From Coptodactyla brooksi (taxonomy: Eukaryota > Arthropoda > Insecta > Coleoptera > Scarabaeidae), in assembly GCA_033557675.1 (NCBI GenBank), contig JAWQRM010000233.1, positions 1-25,946 of the forward strand: DNA of 25,946 bases, written 5' to 3'. A program made the position numbers and the translations under genes. Positions 19,001-24,964 of the stretch are shown here, piece after piece. The notes beneath the pieces are model-generated. The model was given only the letters and a program-made list of their open reading frames with translations. It ran no database searches and was not told the origin of the DNA. Positions within the stretch are counted from its first letter, which is position 1. Every line of letters starts with the position of its first letter.

Positions 19001-20840
19001 CTTATGCATGAATAATTATTTGATTTAATGTTTTGTGTGTAATACAGATAACGACATCGTTTTTGGAACACCCAGGTCCGAGGAATGTGACCCTAATGCT
19101 GGCTGATACGGACGTTGAAAAGAACAAATGGGTCGTTGCACTTTCGGAGTTACATAGAATTATGAAAAGGAATAACCTACCTAAAACAACTATTCTAGTA
19201 GCTCGAGAACTGATAGATAGTTCACTAACATTATTGAGAAGTGCGCTTAGTGCTGCCATTATCGATCCTGATCGCATAGTGCTTGGCACGGAAGAAGGCT
19301 TGTATTGTGTTGATTTGGACAGATCAGGTATAATACTTTTACGTAATACCTTTACAGTTTTATAAAGCGAAAGTATTGCGTTTGGAAAAAAGATTGATGT
19401 TGAAATTTTCATATATCTCGCTATTTTCAGCGGTTGATCTGGCCGTCCATCCGTTTTTCTGTGGTTGACATAATGATTGTCATATTAGACTAATACCAAA
19501 ACATACAAAACTATACTTTTCATATAAGCTTAAAATTATGATATAATCTGACAAAAATAAGCATTTTAAGAAAATAGTATATAGACTACACTATTTAATC
19601 TGAAGATTTTTTGATTTTTTTTAACATTTTGCAACAACATATCTATTTGGAATCTGCATAAAATTGTGAGTTAAAAACTACAATAGGATATACTTCAAAT
19701 CAACAGTTTCTTGACTTATAAGCATTATCTCTAACCATAAACTCTGTTGTTGTTATTATTTTTCAAAAAAAAAAAAAAATGATTCTAATACAACTTGAAT
19801 CACATCGAACTTTTCATAATTTGAAATTATTGTGAAATATTTTATTGTTCAGTTTGTTGTAAACTCTACCCAACTACTGATTTTTCAATAGAACGCTCTG
19901 CTATCATTGCATTTTTGAAGCCCTCATAAAATTTAAGGAGCAGTTCAATAATCAAATATTAGGTCTAAGTCGTAGAGTTTCGATGTTACTTATTATTTTT
20001 AAAAAATGTACAACACATACATATTGAATCTGTGTGCTGTATTAATTCTTTTCAGATCAGCCTACTTGCAAGATATAATTTTGAATAATCTAATGCGGCA
20101 ACAATTACAGCTGTCACAGATAGACGGATGAACAGACATACCTACTGTTGAAAATAGCATAGGTATACTACAAATAGCCTAATGCAATAGGGTATTTTAT
20201 ATGCAATAGGCAATAAGATGTATCAAAAACCTTGCATCGGCCGCTTTATTTTAAATCATAAACGTAGACATAGAAAAATTAAGATTCATCATTACAATAA
20301 CTCACTTTGTTGCGTAATGTTTTTCTTTTCAAACTATAGCTTGATAATTTTTCTAGAAATTGGTAGAGTCGGTGAAAGTAAAAAGATCTTTCAGCTGGAT
20401 TACATAAGTGAAGAACATCTTTTGGTTGTTGTGTGTGGAAAACAACGACAAGTGAGATTAGTGCCTATAAGAGCCCTGGATGGTGATGATACAGAATGGA
20501 TAAAGGTAGCTGAAAGTAAAGGTTGTTCAGTGTTGACAGTTGGTCCAGGTCTAAGGGCACCATTAACTTTCTATTTATGTGTTGCTGTTAAAAAACAGGT
20601 CAATATAACGAGAGAAAAATATAGGTTGAATATTTATAGCATTCTTCTGTTTTTAGCAAAATCTAACGATGGTGATGGTGTACGACATTACGCGAACTAA
20701 AACACGGCACAATCGTGTGAGAGATCTTCAAATCTACGTACCTGTCCACTCTATGCAGTTGCTCTCCGATGGGAGATTGTGTATTGGTTCTCCATCATCT
20801 TTTATGGTTTATAGTTTACGGGATGATCAACCAGCAATAT
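731..20840 (+). CDS. gek: MRCK/genghis khan-type Cdc42-binding kinase, partial gene (14 exons; coiled coil, C1, PH, part of CNH)
   Basis: Spliced exons: 731-1005, 1063-1556, 4872-4985, 5125-5274, 5379-5589, 5647-5821, 7351-7457, 16510-16730, 16787-16988, 18645-18737, 18794-18987, 19048-19327, 20357-20598, 20657-20840. Phases agree at every junction and give about 980 codons without a stop. Visible order: long charged coiled coil; linker; C1 zinc finger with the full H-C pattern; PH domain; start of CNH. This order and local matches (KDKELKDA-type and QKKLAMAEY, EIIQWVSDEKDAR, TSLMVGLMRQG, PLGIDPTRGIGTAYEG, CDFKLFLYDI, DVIHANKKDIPCIFK) identify the MRCK family. Family knowledge: a Cdc42 effector Ser/Thr kinase acting on actomyosin at the cortex. 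The kinase domain is 5' of the window; the CNH end and CRIB motif are 3' of it. Rho kinase is excluded by the CNH domain and by C1 preceding PH. Citron is unlikely because the PH and linker motifs follow MRCK. Confidence 0.95.
1063..1556 (+). CDS. gek: gek exon (b): main coiled coil
   Basis: Begins after TTATAG. Two bases complete the split Ile codon, then comes an uninterrupted Lys/Glu/Gln-rich helix of about 164 residues. It includes DKELKDAIAQKKLAMAEY, VRDKEEELETAMQKV and EATKERKLRERSEEY, which align closely in wording and spacing with the MRCK coiled coil used for dimerisation. It ends in phase 0 at GAG before GTATCA. The preceding intron is only 57 nt. Read-through past 1556 gives hydrophobic non-family sequence and then a stop, supporting this donor. 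Confidence 0.95.
3394..3685 (-). pseudogene. Unrecognised minus-strand coding-like tract ending in stop plus AATAAA
   Basis: On the minus strand one frame (about 3685-3500) reads KTKDYTTPLKVTGELIGIPD and continues with DDAVQIVAADVNERN and a Cys pair, then stops. An overlapping frame (3633-3394) carries KKGSVPSINGFMEKLSLLGF, ends in TGA at 3394, and is followed two bases later by AATAAA. The composition is less biased than the surrounding AT-rich intron. It could be the decayed 3' end of a processed pseudogene or transposon gene, with one frame change near the duplicated AGAAATCAAAGAAAAT. I do not recognise the family. Confidence 0.3.
4025..4066. repeat. Perfect 15-bp inverted repeat, 12-nt loop
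   Basis: Arms CTTCACTCAACAACA (4025-4039) and its exact reverse complement (4052-4066) flank a 12-nt loop. It sits inside the 3.3 kb intron, so the transcript can form a stable stem. No poly-T or other terminator context is present. It may be a relic of a small palindromic transposon. Confidence 0.85.
4670..4695. repeat. 13-nt tandem repeat with GATA cores (2 copies)
   Basis: GATATATAGATAA is followed immediately by GATATATCGATAA, one substitution apart, and then GATC. This is an intronic low-complexity repeat. The GATAAG cores match the general GATA-factor site, but nothing else supports a regulatory role. Confidence 0.6.
4872..4985 (+). CDS. gek: gek exon (c): coiled coil
   Basis: 38 codons in phase 0 from acceptor TTTTAG to donor GTATGA. 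The text is coiled-coil (TRYNMELSSLREQLQEAESH, then DLLERE) and continues the heptad-rich helix of the previous exon. It fits the MRCK segment between the central coiled coil and the region before the conserved IIQWVSDEKDAR block. It is too short and out of range for simple long-ORF detection and is called from splice sites, frame and composition. Confidence 0.9.
5125..5274 (+). CDS. gek: gek exon (d): coiled coil
   Basis: 50 codons, phase 0 at both ends, from AAAG acceptor to GTGAGT donor. It reads EKQEKSRLETITDAEQMIDE, then HEREKQLLREENVKLSSDVEF, matching the MRCK stretch in which the helix passes through a REKxLLxEENxKLxSE motif. The acceptor lacks a long pyrimidine run but has a T-rich tract 10-25 nt upstream. 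Reading past the donor gives non-family sequence. Confidence 0.92.
5379..5589 (+). CDS. gek: gek exon (e): conserved QWVSDEKDAR block
   Basis: Starts LSESMERLQSERRSLEAEYD after TTTGTAG and runs through the most conserved part of the central region, SEIIQWVSDEKDARSYLQAL then TKMTEELEYLKHT. The donor placed at 5590 (CAG then GTATTC) removes a 57-nt in-frame segment before exon (f). Without that splice the protein would carry about 19 extra hydrophobic residues (roughly IQIEVKRIGMYWIIYCLK) in a coiled coil. The 56-60 nt size of other introns here favours splicing. Confidence 0.85.
5647..5821 (+). CDS. gek: gek exon (f): NWRNRRSQKLDKM segment
   Basis: Begins after TTTAAAAG and reads GVSNAVGAGDKNWRNRRSQK, then a KMELLNLQSSLQSEIQAKQA helix. 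This corresponds to the MRCK region W-K-x-RR-x-x-KLD followed by LELQSALxAEIxAKQAI. It ends two bases into a codon before GTAGGT at 5822, so the apparent TAG at 5823 is intronic. The following exon's first base completes Lys. Confidence 0.85.
5822..7350. other. Intron (1.5 kb), no gene recognised
   Basis: Donor GTAGGT, acceptor TTTTTGCAG. Contains a perfect 15-bp inverted repeat at 5871-5923 and otherwise AT-rich sequence with no supported gene or element. The open frames at 6164-6385 and 7170-7400 on the minus strand are short and of random composition. Confidence 0.85.
5871..5923. repeat. Perfect 15-bp inverted repeat, 23-nt loop
   Basis: ATCTTAAGTAATTAA (5871-5885) and its exact reverse complement (5909-5923). 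The loop is itself rich in TTAAT. It lies 50 nt inside the intron from the donor of exon (f) and could fold in the pre-mRNA, or be a tiny palindromic element. Confidence 0.8.
7351..7457 (+). CDS. gek: gek exon (g): end of coiled coil
   Basis: After a good TTTTTGCAG acceptor, one base completes Lys. It then reads ELREQKQRFEALGIDSKRKD and KHIKELQNRLDSGEG, finishing one base into a codon at donor GTAAGT. This is the C-terminal end of the MRCK coiled coil. Frame and phase join directly to exon (h) 9 kb downstream, giving ...SGEG-FLERPPSQMSYLDQF; no intermediate exon was found. Confidence 0.9.
9139..9169. repeat. Near-perfect palindrome, tiny loop
   Basis: TCTTCAGGAAAAAGA (9139-9153) pairs with TCTTTCTCCTGAAGA (9155-9169) with one mismatch and essentially no loop. 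It would extrude as a cruciform or RNA hairpin. No element boundary is visible around it. Confidence 0.65.
10376..10428 (+). repeat. Short dispersed repeat fragment shared with 23462-23514
   Basis: The stretch around GTAAGAGAAAGTCATGTG, flanked by CCAGG on the left and by CATCTCCTCGTTAT on the right, matches 23462-23514 over about 50 nt with several substitutions. The second copy sits at the edge of the insertion that interrupts the minus-strand LINE, so this is probably an isolated end fragment of the same repeat family. Confidence 0.5.
12438..12684. other. A-rich intronic stretch, unassigned
   Basis: Strongly A-rich on the + strand and ending at the mariner target TA. It looks like decayed mobile DNA, but no motif allows an assignment. 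Confidence 0.4.
12790..13330 (-). pseudogene. Mariner transposase remnant (frameshifted, N-terminus missing)
   Basis: The remnant coding region inside the deleted mariner. The open pieces 13282-13058 (GYISGIRKTRNRE, then LCIWWDQQDIVYYEMLKPGE) and 13051-12851 (DYHLSSLMGHALAEQHFE) are shifted relative to each other. The family motifs TGDEKW, WWDQ, KPGET, DN.APWHT, NWEVLP and EKCVAS are spread over more than one frame, so no functional protein is made. An extra His codon seems to sit inside the DNAP motif. It is read from the element's own strand, opposite to gek. Confidence 0.8.
12871..12903. repeat. Perfect 13-bp inverted repeat inside mariner remnant
   Basis: AGCAGCACTTCGA and TCGAAGTGCTGCT, separated by 7 nt. 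It lies in the AEQHFE-coding part of the transposase. The second arm may have arisen by template switching, because it replaces the residues expected there. Confidence 0.7.
13575..13830 (+). mobile_element. Second mariner transposase fragment, opposite orientation
   Basis: On the + strand, VNKEYYLKVLDYLHEEI (from 13588) followed after a one-base shift by KYLDLWQKQKRKDLCMHHEN and AP (13695 on) corresponds to the mariner block V-N-x-E-Y-Y-L-x-V-L-x-R-L...LW...LHHDNAPAH. The catalytic Asp of HHDNAP is Glu here. It has a stop and a frameshift and no visible ends. Its orientation and wording differ from the neighbouring deleted mariner, so it is a separate, older copy. Confidence 0.65.
13895..14205 (+). 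mobile_element. LINE (non-LTR retrotransposon) ORF fragment, C-terminal part
   Basis: The + strand frames read RRLSKETKLKIYAMMIQP, then after shifts ERTIIRTILGPKELDENKYR and VVEIIKAQIYN. This is the typical end of the LINE reverse-transcriptase ORF (LSKxTKxxIYxxxIRPVxxYxxE, ER+ILRxIxGP, N-x-E-Y-R, and I+xxRLRWxGH region). At least two frameshifts and no endonuclease or catalytic YADD block are present, so it is a dead fragment. The exact clade cannot be set. Confidence 0.6.
14206..14445 (+). other. Unassigned open frame in mobile-DNA cluster
   Basis: An 81-residue + frame (14201-14446) reads RFDSLETFCGGTLADDGLTL and ends in a Ser/His/Asp-rich tail. The frame is longer than most chance frames here and lies between two transposon fragments, so it may be part of a decayed element. 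No family was recognised. The opposite strand is also open. Confidence 0.25.
14446..14515. repeat. Three imperfect AGCTTAA-type tandem units
   Basis: Units start at 14446, 14474 and 14495: AGCTTAATGTTGCTTAAA, AGCTTAAGTAGTTTAAAA, AGCTTAATGTTGCTTAAA. The first and third share 18 identical bases. Period is 28 then 21 nt. Confidence 0.75.
14516..16509. other. Remainder of 9 kb intron, no gene recognised
   Basis: AT-rich sequence ending in acceptor TATTTCTAG (16509). Contains a TA microsatellite (16062-16088). No reading frame resembles a known protein. Confidence 0.7.
16062..16088. repeat. (AT)n microsatellite
   Basis: 27 nt of alternating A and T, flanked by short TATATAC remnants. Likely length-polymorphic. 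Confidence 0.9.
16510..16730 (+). CDS. gek: gek exon (h): linker between coiled coil and C1
   Basis: Acceptor TATTTCTAG; two bases complete Phe. It then reads LERPPSQMSYLDQFLKETSQ, a Gln-rich stretch (SSQQAQQHGLRQYEQLTTQS) and an acidic SIESEEGDIEDNRDGM segment. It ends in phase 0 (ATG then GTAAGA). This matches the MRCK linker, in which a short S-F/Y-L-x-F motif follows the coiled coil and a Ser-rich low-complexity tract precedes C1. Many Ser/Thr residues make it a plausible phosphorylated hinge (inference). Confidence 0.9.
16787..16988 (+). CDS. gek: gek exon (i): C1 (cysteine-rich, zinc-binding) domain
   Basis: After TTTTTTTTGTAG it reads HKSHQFLVRTFSTPTKCSHC onward. The C1 pattern is complete: H-x12-C-x2-C-x13-C-x2-C-x4-H-x2-C-x7-C, giving the ligands for two zinc ions. 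The segment TSLMVGLMRQGMVCETCGF is close to MRCK. In this family C1 helps bring the kinase to membranes. The exon ends PKICPVPPDQ plus one base at donor GTAGGT, and the split codon becomes Thr with the next exon (QTKRPLGIDP). Confidence 0.97.
17491..17590 (+). repeat. SINE-like repeat, copy 1 (tRNA-like A and B boxes)
   Basis: Matches 25527-25625 over about 95 nt. Both contain TAGCTYATGCRGTTARWGYR (here 17535-17555), which resembles the 5' part and A box of a tRNA, and 15-17 nt later a GGATTCAATTTAG/GGTACAATTTAG segment like a degenerate B box. A tRNA-derived SINE would explain dispersal, but A-to-B spacing is short and no poly-A tail is clear. It lies in sense orientation to gek. Confidence 0.45.
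17610..17648. repeat. Perfect 15-bp inverted repeat
   Basis: CTATTTTCAGATCTT (17610-17624) and its exact complement (17634-17648), with a 9-nt loop, immediately downstream of the SINE-like copy. The right arm and the following 45 nt recur at 21076-21143 (GAAAATCTGAAAATAGAAAG...), so one arm belongs to a dispersed repeat and the other looks like an inverted duplication. Confidence 0.7.
17633..17695 (+). repeat. Dispersed repeat fragment shared with 21076-21143
   Basis: CTGAAAATAGAAA, then ATTCAAGAAAATACTT and TGGTAAT-like text, occur in the same order at both places with small gaps. Confidence 0.55.
17995..18218. mobile_element. MITE-like palindromic element with ~65-nt terminal inverted repeats
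   Basis: Left end TCAAACGAGGTGAAATTGTA is mirrored at the right end (TCAAACGAAGTGAAATTGTG on the opposite strand). The match continues inward through GTGGTGAAATTGTG, TGTATTT and GCACATT. Each arm contains two GTGAAATTGT units about 20 nt apart, and a third unit precedes the left end (17982). Total 224 nt, no coding capacity, no clear target-site duplication. It is most likely a non-autonomous DNA transposon of undetermined superfamily. Confidence 0.65.
18645..18737 (+). CDS. gek: gek exon (j): start of PH domain
   Basis: Acceptor TTCTTATAG. It completes Thr and reads KRPLGIDPTRGIGTAYEGYV, then KVPKQGGVKKG, ending one base into Gly at donor GTAGAA. PLGIDPxxGIGTAYEGxVxxPKxxGVKKGW is the MRCK signature linking C1 to the first PH strand. 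The intron that follows is 56 nt and splits the Gly of KKGW. Confidence 0.96.
18794..18987 (+). CDS. gek: gek exon (k): central PH domain
   Basis: After CCTCTAG it reads WVRQFVVVCDFKLFLYDISA, then SVHVSQVLDMRDPQFNVSS and DVIHANKKDIPCIFK. These are MRCK PH-domain beta strands. The exon ends at AAG before an unusual GTTCGA donor (18988). Frame, phase and the next exon's continuation (ITTSFLEHPG) support the junction. The downstream intron is 60 nt. Confidence 0.95.
19048..19327 (+). CDS. gek: gek exon (l): end of PH domain and start of CNH domain
   Basis: Starts after AATACAG. It reads NVTLMLADTDVEKNKWVVAL then SELHRIMK, the PH C-terminal helix with its invariant Trp. A short linker follows, and SAAIIDPDRIVLGTEEGLYC opens the CNH (citron homology) beta-propeller. 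In MRCK/GCK-type proteins CNH mediates protein or small-GTPase contacts. It ends one base into a codon at donor GTATAA. Confidence 0.96.
19328..20356. other. Intron (1.0 kb) filled largely by a dispersed repeat
   Basis: Donor GTATAA, acceptor TTTTTCTAG. Most of it (about 19364-20015) matches the insertion at 22866-23430. The rest, near 20150-20220, is short CAATAGG-type repetitive text resembling 21165-21200. No gene. Confidence 0.8.
19364..20015 (+). repeat. Dispersed repeat family B, copy 1
   Basis: Begins GCGAAAGTATTGCGTTTGG and runs parallel to 22868-23415. Shared landmarks in the same order are GAAAGTATTGC, GATTGATGT/GATCGATGTCGAG, GTCCATCCGT, ATAAAATTGTGAGT, ATAAGCAT, TTTGAAA, the ACTCTACCCAACT/ACTATCCAACTTC pair, TTTTTCAATAGA/TTTTTAATGGA and TTCAATAAT. 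The copies are diverged by many substitutions and indels. No coding capacity or clear terminal repeat was found. Confidence 0.7.
20357..20598 (+). CDS. gek: gek exon (m): CNH domain
   Basis: After TTTTTCTAG, completes Glu and reads IGRVGESKKIFQLDYISEEH, LLVVVCGKQRQVRLVPIRAL, DGDDTEWIKVAESKGC and LCVAVKKQ. It corresponds to consecutive CNH blades (family text: KKIHQIELIPNDQLVAVISG-type, RHVRLFPMSALDG-type, ETKGC). Ends in phase 0 at CAG before GTCAAT. Read-through past the donor gives a long open frame (20218-20700) but loses the family match. Confidence 0.95.
20657..20840 (+). CDS. gek: gek exon (n): CNH domain, last exon in window
   Basis: After TGTTTTTAG reads MVMVYDITRTKTRHNRVRDL, then YVPVHSMQLLSDGRLCIGSP and FMVYSLRDDQPAI. 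The KTRH motif followed by an ...Q-PV..MQ strand and LCIG parallels MRCK CNH (SKTRHRKFKEIQVP region). It ends one base into a codon at donor GTAAGT. The preceding intron is 58 nt. The following exon is beyond 25946. Confidence 0.93.
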
Positions 20841-21689
20841 GTAAGTGACCCTGCTGAGTATCCATAACAACTCTTTAGTAGAAACTTGCTTTTGCACTAG
20901 TTTCTCTACGCAAAATTGGTATTTTCCAAGAAACAATTGCAACCACCATTTTGACTCATGTTGAATGATAAAGTAAATATTTGTTAATGTTACAGAATGT
21001 GTTATGAGCTATAAAAGAAAAATATTTGCAATTTGTTAGTCGTTTTTCTCACTAGAACGATGATTTGCATTGGGGAGGAAAATCTGAAAATAGAAAGAAA
21101 ATATTCAAGAAAATACTTATGGATGAAATGGTAATCTTTAAGAAGTAACTAATTCACCGAAGCAATAGGCAATATGCAATAAGCAATGTATGATATGCGA
21201 TATGTTGATCGTAAAAATAACATTGTGTTATATAACCAGAGAACCTTTGCCCCCGATGATGCTAACATGGTCAGTGAAACGTGTGTTGAGCAGTAAATTT
21301 CCTGGTTTTGTTAAATGGTAACCATTGACTAACTAAAGGACCCAAACCCACAATTTATTCATTGATAACGATGTAAACAATATTCAATATCATAAACAAT
21401 ATCAGTTGTCAGTCGCTAGCAACACGTACTAACTGATCGCTTTTATCTTTTGTATTTTTCTTTGCAATTCTTGGGGGAATATGTGGAAGATAAACAACAA
21501 AAATTTTCTTGATTCATTCTATAGAATTGTTTTAATTTTTTTGCTGTCTACATTTAGCTTTTTAGCAACCACATATACACTATGTATTCTGTTCTGTAGG
21601 TAAAAAGGCCGGATCCAATAACAACGTTTTTAATTGTTAGCATCTGCGGTTTCTACGATGCATATACCATGCAACTAATAAAAAAATAT
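20841..21689. other. Start of the last visible intron; minor repeats only
   Basis: Donor GTAAGT at 20841. Holds the repeat fragment 21076-21143 (second copy of that at 17633) and CAATAGG/CAATAAG low-complexity runs near 21165-21200. No gene is seen. Confidence 0.7.
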
Positions 21690-22860
21690 TCCGGCACTAC
21701 AGCCCAGGGTGACCCTTCGCCTCCTCAAAAAGTCGTTTCCATCTGTCCCTATTCAAAATACGGTGCGCCTCTACACCATATTCTAGGGTCTTCTCCAATA
21801 TTTCTCTAATGGCAGATATTTGGTTTGTTGTTGGTTTTCCACCTATCAAATCTGCTTGATAACTTCCTGCTAGCCTTTCTGTATATGGGTGGATTCGTTT
21901 AGAGAGTATCTTTGCGAATGCTTTATGTGCAGTATTTAGGAGTGTGATGTCTCAGTAATTTAAACATTCAAATATGTCTTTCTTTTTGTGTATTGCGCAG
22001 ATAATTCTATCATTCCACTCTCTGGGCATGGCTCTGCGACTCCATATCTCCACTATTAGCTTATACAGATTTTCTAACATCTTCCTTCCTCCATCTCTTA
22101 TAAGTTCTGCGGGGATATTATCACATTCCGGTGCCTTATTGTTGGGCATGCTGTTTACAGCCTCTTCCACTTCCTCTCTTGTTGAGCGGTTCTGGTCTTC
22201 ATTATTTTCTCCATCTCCACCAGGTGGGTATTTTTTACCCACCTGTCTAGTATCTCCTTCTTTCCGCTTATTAAATCTCCTTGAGTGTTCTTGCATTGGG
22301 TGGTTCTTGATTTGAAATTCTTTCTATTGATATTCACCTTCCTATAAAATTTCACATTCCCTGTTTAAGTTTTTTATATCTGTTAGTTCCTTATTTAACC
22401 ACCCTCTCGTCTTCTGTCTGTGGATATGTTTTTCTTCTCGTCGCTTGTTTTGCTATTCTTCAACTGTGGCTCTAATCTTCTGAGCTTTCATCTTCTTCCA
22501 AGCTTTGTTCTTTTCTCTGTTGCTCTTTGACATTCTTCGTCAAACTAGGAGTTTCTAATATTTTTACAGTCCCCGCCCAACATTTCATCTGCTACTTTCT
22601 TGGCGTTTTCTAATGTTTGGGTTCCTCAGTCCTTGTACATTATATTTTTCCATCCTTTGTATGTTTTCTCGTTTTGTGTTTGAGATTCGAGTTCTCATCC
22701 TTGCTATTACCAGAATGTGGTCTGAGCTTATATTTACTCCTCTACAGCTTTGACACTCCATTATATCCAATCTATGTTGTGTGTCTATAAGCACGTGATC
22801 GATCTAGTTTTATGTGCTGTTTTCTGGTGATGTCCAGGTGATTTGGTGTATATTTTTACA
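21690..22860 (-). mobile_element. LINE fragment: endonuclease end, partial reverse transcriptase, ORF C-terminus (internally deleted)
   Basis: Read on the minus strand: NIHQITWTSPENS...IDHVLIDTQHRLDI, SCRGVNISSDHILVIARMR (endonuclease end, 22850-22680); TTQCKNTQGDLISGKKEILD; EVEEAVNSMPNNKAPECDNI, PAELIRDGGRKMLENLYKLI, IWSRRAMPREWNDRIICAIH (RT start, 22245-21965); LNTAHKAFAKILSKRIHPYT, RLAGSYQADLIGGKPTTNQI; then EYGVEAHRILNRDRWKRLFE and EAKGHPGL stop (about 21700). The catalytic RT core (YADD region) is missing: the text jumps near 21765 from the early RT block to the ORF C-terminus. Stops and frameshifts are present. It resembles insect RTE/CR1-type LINEs, clade uncertain. Confidence 0.8.
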
Positions 22861-22865
22861 TCCCC

Positions 22866-23430
22866 TTAAGAGAAAGTATTGCATTCGCAAAAAAATCGAT
22901 GTCGAGATTTTAATGGATCTTGACGAATTCAGCTTTTTGTAGCCTATCTATGCTATTTCTGGTGGTTGGTCTGTCGGTCCGTCCATCCGTAAGTCACTTT
23001 TAGACTGCCACATTACAATCAAGATTTCATAGAAATTCTACATATAGTTGAGATACTTCACCTAAAATTTTTTTTATTTTTTTACAACTTCTTGTAACAA
23101 AATGTATTTTTGTAATCTACATAAAATTGTGAGTGAAAAAATTATAAGGACAGTACATGCTGAAAATCAATAGTTCTTAAGTTATAAGCATAACTAATAA
23201 AAATACAGTCCTATCAAACTCTTCACGATTTGAAACAGTTTTCAAATATACAGGGTATTTGGTTTATTTTAAAAACTATCCAACTTCAGATTTTTTAATG
23301 GAGCACTATATTATATTTTTAAGTCCTTATAAGACTTGAGGGCCACTTCAATTATTATACATCAGTTCTAAATTGCACCGTTTGGGTGTTATTACACATT
23401 TTCAGAAAAAAATAGCAGGTATGAATGGAA
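22866..23430 (+). repeat. Dispersed repeat family B, copy 2, inserted in the LINE endonuclease
   Basis: Starts GAGAAAGTATTGCATTCGC and parallels the copy at 19364-20015. It separates LINE text ending TMYQH (23515) from LINE text starting NIHQITW (about 22856), which are adjacent in related elements. The inserted DNA may therefore extend to about 23512, taking in the 23462-23514 segment shared with 10376-10428. No transposase is encoded; class unknown. Confidence 0.65.
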
Positions 23431-23514
23431 TTCTTTTTTAAAAATTTTATTTTTATTTAAACCAGGGGCAAAGTAAGAGAAAGTCATGTATGATGTACAT
23501 CTTCTAGTTATGTT

Positions 23515-23765
23515 GGTACATAGTGCTTGCCACCGTTATATTCAGTGATGCAGTAAAGTTCATTAGGCGGTCGCTGTTATTATTGGAGTTTTCATGTGTG
23601 CTGTGTCTTCCTATTGTGGGACGAAAGACTTGCTCTCTTTCCACTTTGGCATTCATGTCTCCTAGGACTATCCTTATATCATATCGTGAGCACTTTTGGG
23701 ATGTTCCCTCTAACTCACCATAGAAATGATCTTTTTCTTCTTCAGATTTTTCCTGTTAATAAAAA
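23515..23765 (-). mobile_element. LINE endonuclease N-terminal fragment (other half of the interrupted LINE)
   Basis: Minus strand reads EKSEEEKDHFYGELEGTSQK, RYDIRIVLGDMNAKVEREQV, RPTIGRHSTHENSNNNSDRL, MNFTASLNITVASTMYQH. The GDxNAKVG motif belongs to the APE-type endonuclease of non-LTR retrotransposons (the Gly is Glu here). It is collinear with and on the same strand as 21690-22860, so the two are one element. The 5' part of the LINE is absent, as usual for truncated copies. Confidence 0.75.
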
Positions 23766-23982
23766 AATAATGTTTTAATAAGTGTATAGTTGGAGAAATT
23801 TCCCTTGAGTCTTCCTTTACATATCCTTGGATTAACACCTTCGAAGCCTATAATGAATTTTCTTAATTTTTTGTTTTCAACAAATCTAACTCCTTCCACA
23901 TGTTCTCTGTTGTTGCAGCTATAATACAGGTTATGTGATGTCTTTTCAAGTACACTCTGCCCTGCCCTGTTACATGCAACTA
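23766..23982. other. Short spacer between LINE and Tc1-like element
   Basis: AT-rich, no recognised feature, ending in the TA at 23981-23982 that abuts the Tc1-like terminus. Confidence 0.6.
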
Positions 23983-24279
23983 CAGTATGTCAAGATGATT
24001 TACGTCTACTTAGTTTTTTGTTCGTAACTTGCTTAGTACTCCACTGATAGGGGTGAAATTTTTATGGCGACTATATATTATGTCTTCACATTTGTCTACA
24101 AAATTTCAGGCCAATATATCTCGTTTTAAGAAGGTTATAAAAAAATAAAAAATTTACCATTCAAAAGCATCAAGGTGATTTACATCCACATATCCAATAT
24201 AACATTTATTTAAAAGCAATAAATTTTTACCTTATAACACCATTAATATTTAATGAGTCCACAACTTTTGATCAACAGA

Positions 24280-24960
24280 TTAATTCGTTTTGGAAGCGAA
24301 TCCAGTAGTGTCATAGAGTTTCTGTATCATGACGCGATCCCAGGCTTCTTGAATGGCCTTTCTCAGCTGAGCAGCAGTGGCGAACTGACAGCAATCAAGA
24401 TCTGGCCAGCAAGCAGACCACACCAAAAACGGGATGTGATCCGAAAGCCATTTCTTCATGTTCGCAGAGGCATGAACGGACGCATTGTCCTGCATAAAAG
24501 TCGAATTAGAGGCATGAAAATTGTTAAAATAAGGCATAAGGTTATCCTTGAGGATATTCTGGTAGCCGATAGACCTGATCTCTCCATCTATGAAAGCTAG
24601 CTTCGACTTGCCAAGCACCGAAAAAACTGCCCACATCATAACAGAACCCCTGCTAAAATTCCTCTTTGAAAAGCAGCAAGGCTCGGTTCGAAGGTCGTAC
24701 CAGTAATCCACTAAACCATCGGGACCATCCAAATTGAACTTCTTTTCTTCCGACCATACACTCTTTAAAATAACAAGTATTCTTTAAAAGTGTTAATGAT
24801 AAAGCTGACATGACGTATGCCACTGCTTACTCCAACTTTGGTGAACATCGGCAAAGTCGGCTCGGTGACGCTGACGTTCACTTTTAAGTGGGAACTTTGT
24901 TCATTTTTTCGCAGCATAAGTTTAACTTCTTTTTGAACACTTTCCACATAATCATTACTG
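24280..24960 (-). pseudogene. Tc1-like transposase, truncated and internally deleted
   Basis: Minus strand: RADFADVHQSWSKQWH-like text near 24890-24830 (Tc1 R-x-x-FAxxHxxW block, in a shifted frame), SEEKKFNLDGPDG near 24760-24720 (first catalytic Asp region), RGSVMMWAVFSVLGKSKLAF, IDGE, MQDNASVHASANMKKWLSDH (second catalytic Asp in QDNA), WPDLD, then directly QFATAAQLRKAIQEAWDRV and a stop at 24280. The PxENLWG motif holding the third catalytic acid is lost between WPDLD and QF, and the N-terminal DNA-binding region is missing. The protein would be inactive. Confidence 0.8.
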
Positions 24961-24964
24961 CTGC

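Noticed and set aside
20599..20700. Read-through of the CNH exon to a stop at 20700
   Set aside because: The family match stops at CAG 20598 and resumes in another frame at 20657; a 58-nt intron explains it.
21974..22315. 113-residue + strand open frame
   Set aside because: It is the antisense shadow of the LINE reverse-transcriptase fragment.
24253..24600. 115-residue + strand open frame
   Set aside because: Antisense shadow of the Tc1-like transposase.
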